Assembly: GCA_032358255.1 (NCBI GenBank)
Contig: JAULBX010000115.1
Span: forward strand, 1-64,000
Length of the DNA stretch: 64,000 nt
Origin: Heterotrichella gracilis
Lineage: Eukaryota; Sar; Xanthophyceae; Tribonematales; Xanthonemataceae
Direction: 5' to 3'
Within the stretch, counting starts at the first letter, position 1, and the number at the start of each line of letters is the position of its first letter. The position numbers and the translations under genes were made by a program. The notes under the pieces are model-generated. The model was not told where the DNA came from. It did no database searches and saw only the letters and a list, made by a program, of their open reading frames with translations. Below are positions 33,515-44,701 of the stretch, piece by piece.

Positions 33515-36500
33515 GGGCCTCACCTCCCCGTCAGCCCTGGGCCTCTCCTCACACTCCCTCCCCCTTCTCCTCCCTGGAAAAGAGGACGGGGAGAGCCAAA
33601 CCCTCGCTTTTGGAGCCGCGGTGGATGCAGCCCCAGGGACCAGCGGGCGCCAGCAGCAGCACAGCGATTTGGCCTTCTATGCCGGGGGGCCTGTGTGGAG
33701 CCTGGAGTGGGCGCCGCACCCAGTAGCACCCACCGATGCAGTATCGCCGGCAGAGACATGCCTCCTGCTGTCGGTGAGGGGGGGGGGGGACCCTAAACCC
33801 TAGTATCTAAACCCTAAACCTATAACCCCAGCCCTCTGCAGCATGCCGCTCGCGTCGCACGTTCGATTGTCCACCACAATGCTCCACAGCATACCCTAAG
33901 GCATTCTGCATAGCGTGCCATGGGCCCCACTCGACCTCGCACCCAGCAAACGATGACACCACCTAGGTGCACTCATGCTCTGACTTGACTTGCATTATTC
34001 TCGGGAATAATGCCTGGCACTTGCTGGTTTGCTGACTGTCATGCGCGCCACCAACCATGCCCTGTCATGCTCCGCAGGTGTGCGTGCACCCATTGGCGCA
34101 CCAGCGCAACCTAGTTGGCCAGCCTGTGCATGGACAGGCGCTCATCCAGTTCTGGCAGGTATGGCACGCCTGGTAGCACTAAAATGGCTTAACCATCCTG
34201 CCCTGCATGATGTGCAAAAGGAGCGTCATAAAAAACGGGACCAAAGTGTTTATGTACCAAATGGTCACAGAAGCTATTGCTTGCTGCCGGTCGGGAATTG
34301 CCTCACACGGGAGTTGCCTATGATCCTTTGCCGGTTGCGGCGGGCTTGCATACATCTGTTATACCTTTATGCTACCCTCTCTGCTTCCAGTTGAAGGTTT
34401 CAGACCCCGTTTATTTTTCTTGCACTACTTCCCAGGTATGGCAGGCCGCACCCCACCGCCTGGGTGCCGTCCCACTCCCCTCCCTAGCCTTCTGCCTGCT
34501 ACACGAGGGGGGTGTCACATGGGACTGCAAGTGGCGGCCGGGGACCAACCACAGCGCAGATGGCGGCGGAGTGGCCAACCAGAGCGCAGCAGGGGTTGGG
34601 GGTGACCGGGACGTGGCCAGCTGCGGCACTGTGGCTTTGGTGCAGGGGTCGGGGGACGTGCACATCCTGAGGGTGCCCTCGCCGCGGGAGCTGGCCTTGG
34701 CTGTGCAGCAGGGCAGGCTGCCCACTGAGCAGGTGTGGAGGGGAGGGGGGGGGAGGGGGGTCTGTCGGAGCTCCACCGGGGGATTGTGTCTATGTTTCAT
34801 GTTAGGTAATGAAACCGCCAATTGAAGCAGTGCTTCAAAATTTGTGATGCATGGAATATGTGATACTGTGGAACTCATGCTGCAGCATTGGAACCCCGGA
34901 AACGGCGTGTTGCAGTGATTTGTAATGGTGTGCATAATGCCCACATTTTTAATATGTAGCGATAAGGGGGATATAAACACAACGCAGCATTGTGGAAGCT
35001 GATTGTATAGGTACGTGCGCAATTTGGAATATTTGGTTTTGTATTCAATGCCATGTGGCTGCGTCATGCTCACCCCTTGAACAGCCACCTTTTTGGTCTT
35101 CGCCCTTGCACCAAGCGCAGGCATTACGGGTATCCCTCTCGCAGGCTGCCGACGCTGCCGCTTCCAGTGGGGCACCTCCCCTGGTCCCCCCTGGTGTGCC
35201 CCCCTTGGTCCTGCGTGCCCGCCCCTGCGCCCACATGCCTGCCTCAGAGCTGGGGACCTCCCTAATCAGCACAATCGAGTGGCTGCCCTCACCTCCCCAC
35301 GACCTGCTGCTGGTACGCACCCCTTGCCCTTCAGACCCCAAACCCTATAGTTGCTCAGAACATTACAGTGTACATGATTGGGTGGGGTGCGGTTGATAGG
35401 AGAAGATTTTTGAGCGGGGTGTTAAAACATGTTGAGCGCACAGGGTGAGCTGGTCAGCTCCTTGATTGATCAGCACAAAAGAGTGGCTGCCTTGGCTTCC
35501 CCACGGCCTCCTACTGATACCGCCACCGGGACCGGCTGCTGTGCAACTGGAACACCTACTCCAACTCTACTGTTTGGGGCTCAGGGTTTAGGGTTTAGGG
35601 TTCGCTATGCCCTTTTATTCACCCAGTCAAATTCTACTGCAACCCTGCCCCAAGCCAGTTCCATGCCCGGTCAAACTCTACTGCAACTCTGCTCCAATCC
35701 CTTTCCACAACCATCTGCGCTGCTCAAACTCCTACTCACACCCTCGCCAAAACCATCCACCCTGTTGAAAACCCTGCTTGTGCCTTACCCATGCCTTTCC
35801 ATCCAGGGAGGGTGTTGGGACGGATCGGTGGTGGTGCTGCGCCTGGTCGAATCGGAAGGGGGCAGCGATAACGCCAAACAATCCTTGGAGACCATCCTGC
35901 ATTTTCCATGCGATGCTGCGCCCATCCGGTCTGTGGCGTGGCCCCCCTTGGGGCTCAAATCTGCAGACCTTATGGAGCGAAATGTGTTCATCACTGCTGG
36001 GCACGATTCAGCTGTCAAGCTGTGGGATATAAGGTGAGAAACCCACCTGAGACATCCACTGCCCTAACCCTAAACCCAGTGCAACGTGCTAATCTCGGTT
36101 CCTTATGCTCATCATTCATCCCTATAAACCCCGCAACCCCTCTCTAATTCCTCTTCAGGGACATCCACCGCCCCCAGTTTGACGTCCAAATCTGCCAGAA
36201 CTGGTCCCTGGCGGTGCGCTGGGTGGCCCAGCCCACATGCATACTGGTGGCGGGTGAGGAGGTCAACCTGCGGGTGCAGCTCCTTGACTCGGCAACGCTG
36301 GCCCTGCAGAGCGAGGGGGCGCTCAAGGCGGACAGGGGGCAGGTGGGTGGTGGTGGATGTGTGTTTTGGTGTGGTGTATGGGGGATGTGGTGTGGTTTGG
36401 TGTCGGGGGTGGGGTGGGTGGCTTAGTTGTGGGAACAGGGACTGTCGTCAGCTCTAAAATCCACCAAAGGTGCATGTCTTGGTCATGTACACCCCCAGAT

Positions 36501-37442
36501 GCTGCACCCGCATGTGATGGGGGCCCCACCCCATCCGACCCCTCCCTTCCATCTACCACCACCCAACCTGCCTCTCCATGTGCGCGTGCGCACCCATTCA
36601 CCCACGCAACCCCCCCATGTGTCTTTGGCGCCACCAATCCACACCTATGCCCACGCTCCCACCCCCCCTCCACTCCCCTCTGTGTGCCTGTTTCCCTCTG
36701 TAGATTCACACCGTGGCCGCATGGGGTGGTGTGTGGGGGTTGGACGTGCGCCCCTCCAGTGGCCTGGTGGCGTTTGGCAGTGAGGAGGGGCGGGTGGGGT
36801 GCATGTTCCTGGACCACAAGAAGCGCAAGGCGTACACGGGGTGTGGAGGTGGGGGGAGGTGGGGGTGGGGGAGGGGTAGATTGGGTAGAGTGGAGGGGAA
36901 GAGGGGGGAGTTAACGAGAGAAAGAAAGGGAACACACAACTTCAATGTTTGGGGTCACAGCATTTGTGTACACTGATGGTGAATTACCCAGCCTTGTGTC
37001 ATATCATTGTGTTAAAAAAAATGAATGCCCAGCCCCATGACTTCCACCCACCCTGCTCTTGCACCCTGCTCTGGCCCAAAACCCTTGTGCAGGGTTTGCT
37101 GCACAGGGCCACCACGCTGTGCCTGCTGTGCGCGGGTGACGTCCACCCCCTGGTCCAGCCCCAAGTGGGTGTCATCCCCAACTCCATGTAATCACGTACT
37201 CTGTGCATCTGATTATATAATACCCTTGTGCAGGGTTCGTCGCGCGGGGCAACGCGCTGCGCCTGCTGTGCGCGGGTGATGTCACCCCCCTTGTCCAGCC
37301 CCAGGTGCAGGTCATGCCCGACTCCATGCAGGCGGTGCACAGGGTGCGGCTGAGCCAGGGGGAGGGGGAGGCCTGCTGGCTGGTGCACGCGGGTGCGGCA
37401 GGGGTGGTGCGCCTGCAGTGGATCACGCTGGCCAAGCGATGA
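33515..37442 (+). CDS. TFIIIC WD40 subunit (GTF3C2-like), 5' end missing
   Basis: GTF3C2/TFIIIC110 is a beta-propeller subunit of the RNA polymerase III factor that binds tRNA-type promoters. Supported exons: 33515-33773, 34078-34158, 34436-34732 (or from 34391, also in phase), 35145-35312, 35807-36033, 36159-36342, 36704-36842 and 37234-37442 (TGA). These give about 520 residues. Family-like words: FYAGGPVWSLEWAPHP, ALIQFWQ, CLLHEGGVTWDCKWRPG, GTVALVQGSGDVHILRVPSP, GCWDGSVVVLRL, APIRSVAWPP, ITAGHDSAVKLWDIRDIHRP, VWGLDVRPSSGLVAFGSEEG and a final WITLAKR. The exon before 33515 must end in phase 2 and was not found. The donor of the seventh exon is ambiguous by two bases; 36842 is chosen because it keeps the last exon open. 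Plant members carry DNA-binding extensions at the N terminus that may be what is missing. Confidence 0.82.
35441..35520. repeat. diverged copy of TFIIIC exon 4 tail
   Basis: gagctgg..agctcc.t.at.gatcagcaca followed by gagtggctgcc..tcccca matches the last 65-70 bases of the exon ending at 35312. It lies about 185 bases downstream in the next intron. Indels break the frame. A cccaaaccctatag heptamer lies between the copies (about 35337). Confidence 0.7.
37091..37192. repeat. copy of the TFIIIC last exon 5' part
   Basis: Both 37081-37192 and 37224-37330 start cccttgtgcagggtt and run through ctgcgcctgctgtgcgcgggtga-like sequence to ccaactccatg or ccgactccatg. The 37234 copy has the open frame that ends at 37442. 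The 37091 copy is one base longer near its start and reaches a TAA at 37190, so it is an alternative or dead terminal exon. Confidence 0.85.
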
Positions 37443-37645
37443 GCGCATGGTGCCGGAGTTAGTTTAAACTGTCTCCGGCACCAAATTTGATGGTACTATA
37501 TTATTTTGATATTGCTGCAAGATCAGTGGGATCGTGTTGGCCAAGCGATGAGCGAAGGTGCCGGAGACAATTTGATAATACTATTCTACATTGATATTGC
37601 TGCAGTATCAGTGGATTACGGTGGCCAATCGATGAGCGCATGATG
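37416..37645. repeat. triplicated stop codon and 3' UTR segment
   Basis: CAGTGGATCACGCTGGCCAA..CGATGAGCGCATG recurs at 37416, 37524 and 37609 with small changes. Each copy carries the last seven or so codons and the TGA of the TFIIIC gene. A shared ttgatattgctgca.tatcag word precedes copies 2 and 3 and recurs near 37730. Copy 1 is followed by a hairpin (GGTGCCGGAG at 37449-37458, CTCCGGCACC at 37473-37482) that could lie in the 3' UTR. Confidence 0.85.
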
Positions 37646-38416
37646 GGCAACTGCAGTGGGTGCTGCGGGGGCAAGCCTTGGGGGATTGGTGTCCCTGCAT
37701 GCAGCACCTGGCAGAGCCTGTTTGCTACTTGCTGCAATATCAGTGTAGAAATACTCTTCATTTTATTTTGGGTCCAATGAGTTTCAAGGGTCGAGCATCC
37801 AGAACCCGGTCCAATCGCAGCTGCGCCAATCTTGGAATCACTACTTCAAAGTACTCAATATAGTTACAGGGGTAAAGTATTAGCAATACCAGGCAATACT
37901 GTAATATACTCAATCTATAGTACGTTCCGAATACTCTCAGAAATATTCTGGAAATCCATTGGCAATGTCATCGACATTGCTGAAAAAGGGCAGCACTACA
38001 ACCACTCATGCAGAGATGACTGCATTGGCTGCCAGTGGCATGAAATGCTGAAAAGTACAGTATAGGCGTTGACAACTTCCTAGCTTGCAATTGCTGCTGA
38101 CCAATGGCATCCTAGTTGCGCCATGCTACCAACCCCTTGCTGTCCACTGAAGGCCCGCCACGTGTACAACACACTGTAACAAAAGTTCTGTACTCAACCC
38201 CAATCCCCTCCCCAACCAGGTCAAGGAGGACGTATCCAATGTGAATGCTGCCCATCCACCCTGCCTTTACCACACCCAGCACTGCCATCCTTCAAGACAC
38301 GCAGGGCTGTGTTGCACCCCCTGGTGCGTATATACCCCCAACATGCAGCGGCATTGCTGCCTAGAACATTTAACCTCAATCAGCCCCCGAGCCTTGACCA
38401 GCCCTCCAGCATTTCA
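37646..38416. other. spacer between TFIIIC and MoaA genes
   Basis: This is a spacer between convergent genes, expected to contain both 3' UTRs. Short frames exist, but I see no domain or splice pattern and report nothing specific. Confidence 0.5.
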
Positions 38417-41225
38417 TCAGCCCCCGATCTTGATCATAGCCCTGTTCTTGCTCTTTGCCAGCTCAAACATGCCCGCGTGTGCAGCCTTCTTGCGGTCAAC
38501 AGCAGCGCTGATGATGGCGCCAAGGTCGTCGTTGGAGGCGCCCTGGCGCATGGCGTCCCTCAGGCTCACCTCGTTGGCGCCAAACAGGCACACCTGGAAA
38601 AAGGGAGTCATTGGCTGGGTTGATATTGCCTATTATTGATGGTAAAGACACAACAAGAATTCAAACCTTACGGCTCAAAACACCCCGGAGACACACCGGG
38701 TGCACAATCTGTGCATGGGGTTGGCGCTAGACACATAGACATGGGTACGCGATCGCTGGGTCTAATGCTATGTCTACACAAGGCCATCACTAGTAAACAT
38801 TGGTAGGTACCAGTATCTGCTATGTTGCAGCCATATTCATCTGGCAAACCCAGCGCAACAGCACACCACAACCCCACGTGGCATGCCCATGGGACCCCAT
38901 CCTTAATTGTTGTATTTGTATTGTTCTCACCTTGAGGTTGCCATCCGCCATCACCCGCAGCCGGTTGCAGTCGCTGCAGAACGCCTTGGTCATCGAGGTG
39001 ATAAAGGAAACCGAGCCCCGAAAACCCGAAATCCTGAAGTTCTTTGCCACCTCACCCCGGGGATCCGCCATGCGCTCGATGCGGTCCCCATACTGCCCCT
39101 GGATGGCGCCAAACATGTCCTTGTAGCTCACCATCTTGGTGTCGGACCACACGTTGCCGTCAAAGGGCATGTACTCGATGAAGCGCACGTTGATGGGCTT
39201 GTGGCGGGTGAGCTCCACAAAGTCCAGGATCTCGTCGTCGTTCTGGCCGCGCATGACCACCACGTTCACCTGCAATGTCACGATGCAAATTAGATACCCA
39301 GCTACCATGCAATCATAATATCAGATACAATTACAAGGAAGCTGAGCATGGGCAAGTGTCCTATCCTGTAATGGGGTATTTCGAACTAATGCTGGGCAAA
39401 ATTACAAGCATTGTCACCATCATCAACAGCCAATGCTGCAGCAGCATGCTGTCATCAGGTGTGGCCAGTACCGTACTCCATGGTGTGGCTTGCAAATCCA
39501 TGCATGCACATCCAATCCTTACTTCTTGACTGACCAATGCCACAGTGTCAGGGAGATGTTGGGGTTAATAGGGTGCAACCCACCTTGACAGGGTCATACC
39601 CCAGCTCGATGGCCTGGTCTATCGAGTCCAGCACCCGCTCGTGGCCCTTGCGCCGGGTCATGGCCTCAAAGCGGTCGGCGCGCAGCGTATCTAGGCTGAT
39701 GTTCAACAGGGACAGGCCTGGGTGGTGCAGCGCATGTGGTTTTTAGTCAATGCGCAGCATGGGATACAAGGTTGCCAACCCTTTCATGCGGTAAAGTTCC
39801 AAAGGATGATTTCTTGCCAGGATAGAAGTGCTAGTCGCCGCGTGTACAAAGCTCACTGATGACAAGGAGCCAGCCCTGCGTTACTGGAATGCATGTGGTC
39901 ACCTAAATCATGCGATTCCATTGTAAGAACCCGTATGTGCTCCCCTTGGCGTACCGTTTGCTTTCAGGTCAGGCAACCTCCGTTTGAGCGCCAGCCCGTT
40001 GGTTGTGAGGCCGATGTGTTGCAGCCCCGGCAGCTGGTGCAGCTCCCGGGTGATGTCCACAAGGTCCTTGCGCAGCGTGGGCTCGCCACCTGTCAGCCTG
40101 ATCTTGTCCACGCCAGCAGCGACAAACAGCCGTGCCTGGAAACAAAAAGTAAAAACCACCTCGCCAACGGGATCATGGCTCCAACTGTGCAGATTTAAGT
40201 AGACCACTAGCAGCGTCATTTCAGATGCGAAGGTGGTGGTGGTTGAGGGCGAGACAAGAGTAAGAGTGCCAGCCTCGGGGGTTAGTCACTCCCTCACATG
40301 TCCCTACCATGCGGCGCCTGAAAGCAATAGCACCCATGCACTGACTGCAGTGCCTAGAAAGGGTTCGTGGGCACTGGCAGGGGTGTCATCCACCATGCCA
40401 AAAGCATGCAAACACCAACGCAATGTCAACGCATGACAAGCTAGGTATTGCTAGGGCTGAGTTCCACCCTCAGGCCTATAACTAGGAACGGTTTTGAGTC
40501 GGCTTGAAAGCATTTCTTAAAGCTGTGGTTGTAAATGTATACAGGAATGGTATGCAGGCAGTAAAAATGCACGGGGCAGGAGCTATGACCCACCAGGCGC
40601 AACACTTCCCCCGTGTCTAGCAGGGTACCGCTAGGGCTCAGCTCCACCCCCTCCTCAGGCATGCAGTACAGGCACCGCAGGTTGCAGCGCTCAGTCAGCG
40701 ATATCCTCAGGTAGGTGTGCATCCTCCTGCAATAGGGCAGCAGCAGGTGAGCAACACGGTTGGTGGCTACAGCCTTGCAACCCACCAACTGGCTCAGCAA
40801 CAATTGCAGTCGTACCCATAGCTATCTGTGAGCATCTGCTGGCCACTGACGGACTGGTTGGCTGAGCGCATGGCTTCCACAACGAGTCTCCAGTCCAAGG
40901 TATTGTCCTCGTCAGTTGTGGCCGGAGACGTTGAACAGCTAGCTGTTGCATTGGAACTCCACCGCTCCTTGAACTCAGTGTCTGGGGTTTGGGAACCAGC
41001 GAGGTGGGCGGAAGCCATCTCCCGGAGCCTCCTAGATCGGTCTTGATCAAAACCATGCGGCTCCTCTTGACTTGTGTCCGACCTAGAGTCGTCTTGCTGC
41101 GGCTGAGGAACGGCAGCAGAGAAGGCCCGAGACTGGCTGCCACTTTCGGTGTAGCATGCGAACGAGCGTGCCAGCTGCCACAGGCCCTGCCCGCAACGCA
41201 CCGCCGTGCTGCCCCGCTGTAACAT
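38417..41225 (-). CDS. CNX2: GTP 3',8-cyclase MoaA/CNX2 (molybdenum cofactor)
   Basis: This radical SAM enzyme converts GTP to 3',8-cyclo-GTP, the first step of molybdenum cofactor synthesis; in plants it is mitochondrial. Six exons join in phase: 41225-40816, 40726-40594, 40135-39955, 39717-39584, 39269-38931 and 38593-38417 (TGA), giving 457 residues. The first roughly 130 residues are poorly conserved, with a basic start ([20 protein letters not shown]) typical of a mitochondrial presequence. Then come [20 protein letters not shown], with the CX3CX2C cluster at Cys151, 155 and 158, and [18 protein letters not shown] and NISLDTL. The second iron-sulfur site is CX2CX13C (Cys384, 387, 401), and the protein ends in the conserved Gly-Gly. 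All hallmark residues are present, so it should be active. A decayed copy of part of exon 2 lies at 40450-40480. Confidence 0.95.
40450..40480. repeat. decayed copy of part of MoaA exon 2
   Basis: gctagggct.agttccaccctcaggc matches the exon 2 stretch at about 40632-40664 with a small deletion. On the minus strand it reads VELSPS, as in the exon. It lies in the intron just downstream of exon 2 in gene sense. Confidence 0.65.
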
Positions 41226-42347
41226 ATTGTTGGTTCTGCAGTGATTTAGTGCGAGTAAACGAGAAAGGACGGTTCAAGCACGGTGGGCCTTGGCATGCAT
41301 ACAATCGCCACCACCACGGCCTTGTGCGGCATGCTTGGGAGGCAACTCTGTTGAGTGTACAGCCTATCGCGAAGCATAGGCCCAGAGACAAGCACCTCTA
41401 CCGCCCAACTGCACTGCGGTTTGACAGTTGCAAGTGGCCAGTTATGTCACTTACACAAAGTCGCTCACAGTTTTTTGCACTCTGCACTGACAGGGGGCCA
41501 CCTGGATCACATGGGGCTCAGAACTGGACCCCAGTGCATGGCCCCCACCCCAGTGGCACTGGGCCAGTCCCCAGAGACCCCAATCGCATGTTTCTAACTC
41601 AGTGAGGGTGCATTGCTCTCTGCCAATGGCTGGCTTCAGCGTGTGCCCAATGTGCAAGGATGTCTCAGCTGGGGGAAATACTGCCATAGTGATGGCTCCC
41701 GCTCACTGGCGTTCGGAATCACCCAATAGCATGGAGCGGTGATCTGTACAGGCTCAGCTGAGCCCAAGTCCAAACAACTTCGCTACCGGAGGTCGCATGA
41801 TGTAAGCACATGCCGTGTGTCATTTACAAGTTAGCCACAGTCACAGATTCGTGAAGCAACAGTCCAGGCGCGTCCACCCCCAATGATGTGCATGGCTTGC
41901 TAAAAACTGCCTAGGGTGCACTTGGCACCAAAGTGGTGAGCATGCGGTGGACTACTCATGACAAATATCATGTTACTCTCAGCCAAGCCTAAATTGCATG
42001 CCAATGGCGAGCGACCGGGCTCACAGCGCTTGTGATCCCTATTGCCCCCCTTCCCGAGTGTAAAACTCCAACAACTGGGCACAAACAATTTCATTAAAAT
42101 TTTATGTTGGCAGCCACTGCACAATAAAAAGACATTAGCCTGCGTAAAAAACCATTGATTGGAGGTCAAAACACAAGCACCGTCAAGGGTTGGAAAATTT
42201 CCCGTAATGTACAGTGTGTCAAGTACAGGTAGATAGATAGTTGCAGTTCTCTCTCGTGTCTACACCGCAGCTGATACCCAACCACCTGCGCCCAAAATCC
42301 CTCTCTCAGACCTTATTGCCGAAACACCGATGTCCCATCTCACATGC
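41226..42347. other. spacer upstream of MoaA and downstream of NARA5
   Basis: The promoter of the MoaA gene is expected at the left and the 3' UTR of the NARA5 gene at the right. I see no further gene. A 149-codon plus-strand frame (41156-41605) starts inside the MoaA first exon on the opposite strand and has no recognisable features. Confidence 0.5.
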
Positions 42348-44060
42348 TCACATGCTCTCAGCGATAGGGCTGGCGCTGCTCCCCTCAGCATTGGTGCTGC
42401 GCCGCAACAGCGGGGGCAGCTGCGCCACCAGCTTCTCAGCCTCCTCAAGACTCAGCACCGCGCCATGCTTGCCAATGACGGTGGAGGCGGTGCGTGCAGC
42501 CAGGCGGCCCATGTTGGTCACGCAGCAGCCCGAGAGCAGGCCATACAACAGCCCCGCCGCGTACCCGTCGCCGGCGCCGCAGGTGTCCACGGGCGGCTGC
42601 GTGTTCCAGAAGGGCGGGATGACATACAGCGCGCCCAGCGCTGTCAGAACCGACCCATTGGCGCCATCTGTCACCGCCACCAGGGAGCAGCTGGACCCTA
42701 GGGCAAGCGCAGCCTCCTCAGCGGTGGCGTCTGGGCAGCCCACCAGGGCGGTGGCCTCCTGCTTGTTGGCAAAGATGATGTCCACGCCGGCCTCGATGGC
42801 GCCCAGGACCGCCGCCCGGTGGCGGTCGATGACGCCGGCATCCCCCGCGGTCATCGCCACCATGGCGCCATGTGCATGCGCCACCTGGATGGCTTGGGCC
42901 ACCACCTCTTCGGCCCCGGGGAGCTCCCACAGGTAGCCTTCGAGTACAAGCAGCCGCGTCTGCTTGATGGCGGCAACCACCGCGGGTGTGAGCTGGAGAG
43001 GGGTGGGCTCGCCCAGGTAAGACAGCATGCTGCGCTGGGCATCGGGCGTGGTCAACACCGTGACGGTGCCTGCAGACAAAGAATTGATGAGAGTCTTCTC
43101 ATATGCGCAATAATGAGTGTCTCCATGTTAAGAAGCTAATTGGATGTTGGACAGTGCATGGTGTATAAATGTGGGACATGATACCAACAACAGTGGATAT
43201 ATTACCTGTGTGTACGTCAGTTTGGCCATCAGCAAAGACGTGCACGCCTGCCGAGTGCATCTGGGCGCAGTAAAACTCCCCTAGCGTGTCCCCGCCAATG
43301 CTGCCAGCCATGCCCACCCTCAAGCGGTTTCCACTGAACAGCTTGTGCTTCGAGTCACCGAGCCTAGCCAAGGCTTGTAGTGTGTTGGATAGTGAGCCTC
43401 CAGCACTCACCTGTAATAGGCCAGCAAAGGGTTAGGGTCCAGCAAAGGGTAGGATGTTTTAGCGAAGCCATGCCCAGAATGCTGCAGTTGAATGCCAAAC
43501 TGCTGTGATTCAGTGTCTCAACAGCAGGGGTGCACCCTTACCGAGTAGGAGTTGTTCTCTAACGTCTGGAGGAGCTCGGTTCGTTCTGCTAGGTCAATCA
43601 CCCTGCAGTGGACTTCAATGGGTGACTAACAGCCCAACCTTGTCATAAAACAAAAGCAATTGAAATGCTAATCTGAATGTGAAACCAGTATGAAGATTTT
43701 TATTGCATCAGAGGTAACTGACCTCCTATCTCCTTTGCCAACTGCCACGGAGTCCAGAAAGCTATCGTCTACCGAAGCAGAGAAGTCAAGCATGGCCTGT
43801 GCCAGCCCCAGCACGTCCCAGTGTTCATGGCAGTCAGTAGCCGGCGATTGCAAACAGTCACTACTCCTGACAACAACTTGATGACGATACTGGCCCCTGC
43901 GCAGGGCGTGGGCGCCTCGCCCAGAGCGCTGCAGCCGCTGTGTCGTGGTTGCGAGTTGCTTGTATGAGGAGGGTGTCAGGCCGCCACACGACTGCTCTCC
44001 CACGCCCCGGCTGGAGTGGCTTGGGAGACTGCTCTTGCACAACACGGTTGCTGAACGCAT
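42348..44060 (-). CDS. PfkB-family protein, NARA5-like, plastid
   Basis: NARA5 is a plastid PfkB-type carbohydrate-kinase-like protein needed for expression of photosynthesis genes in Arabidopsis. Four exons join in phase: 44060-43723, 43602-43542, 43410-43206 and 43069-42348, giving 441 residues. Residues 1 to about 75 are rich in S, R and Q and look like a transit peptide. The conserved part opens with DVLGLAQAMLDFSASVDDSF, then VSAGGSLSNTLQALARLG (Gly-Gly about 137-138), RVGMAGSIGGDTLGEFY, VLTTPDAQRSMLSYLG and LVLEGYLWELP. The PfkB signature DTCGAGDGYAAGLLYGLL follows, with the catalytic-type Asp at about 369. The kinase motifs look intact. From memory the match to NARA5 is much closer than to adenosine kinase or fructokinase. 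The gene is divergent from the proteasome gene. Confidence 0.9.
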
Positions 44061-44701
44061 CTTGGCGCCGTATGAGTAGGCAGCCGCCCTTCTGCTGCTG
44101 TGTGAGGGTTTCAGATTCAGTGGTAATGGGTTGCAGTTACGACAGCGCCACGACAGCGTGTGCCGTGTTCATTCAACCCGCAGTCACTCGCAGCTGGCCA
44201 TGGGTCAACAGCAGCTGGCTTGGTACAGTAAGAAAGACGTATTGACGCGGTGTATACCTGACAAATAGCTGGGAGGTTTGGGTTGTTGCCAGGTTATCAA
44301 ACAAGGCCGGCAGGCTTCCACATATGAGCAATCACGTGGGCAGCCTGCCACATGGCACTCGTAGGGCAGAGGCCACAATGCAAATGCATGCATATGCGAA
44401 CTCTTCTCCAGCCTTGAACGTCAACTTGAAATGCCCTCGGCAAACTCTGCACCCGGTATTTATATACCGAATTGGTCCGAGCCACCCTTTTCGTGTTTTG
44501 GAACGCTGTCAAGAGGTCGGTATCACAAACAGAGTGACTTTCTTACGACCTTTTGCTCAGGCCCCCATCGCCCACATCACAACGGCTATGCGCCAGAACA
44601 TTGGCAGTTTAGAACTTGGTATCTGAAGAAACTATCTACTGGCAACAAAAATATCACGCACTTGCCTTGTAGTGGCGTGGCCACAGGTTTAATAGGCCAC
44701 C
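44061..44701. promoter_or_regulatory. divergent upstream region, NARA5 (-) / proteasome (+)
   Basis: 640 bases lie between two start codons of opposite strand. No clear core promoter motif is visible. A tatttatatacc stretch near 44457 is TATA-like but unproven. Confidence 0.4.

Noticed and set aside
42359-43069. Adenosine kinase or fructokinase for the PfkB gene
   Set aside because: The motif series LGLAQAMLDFS, AGGSLSNTL and VLTTPDAQRSMLSY fits the NARA5 group better than either enzyme as I know them.
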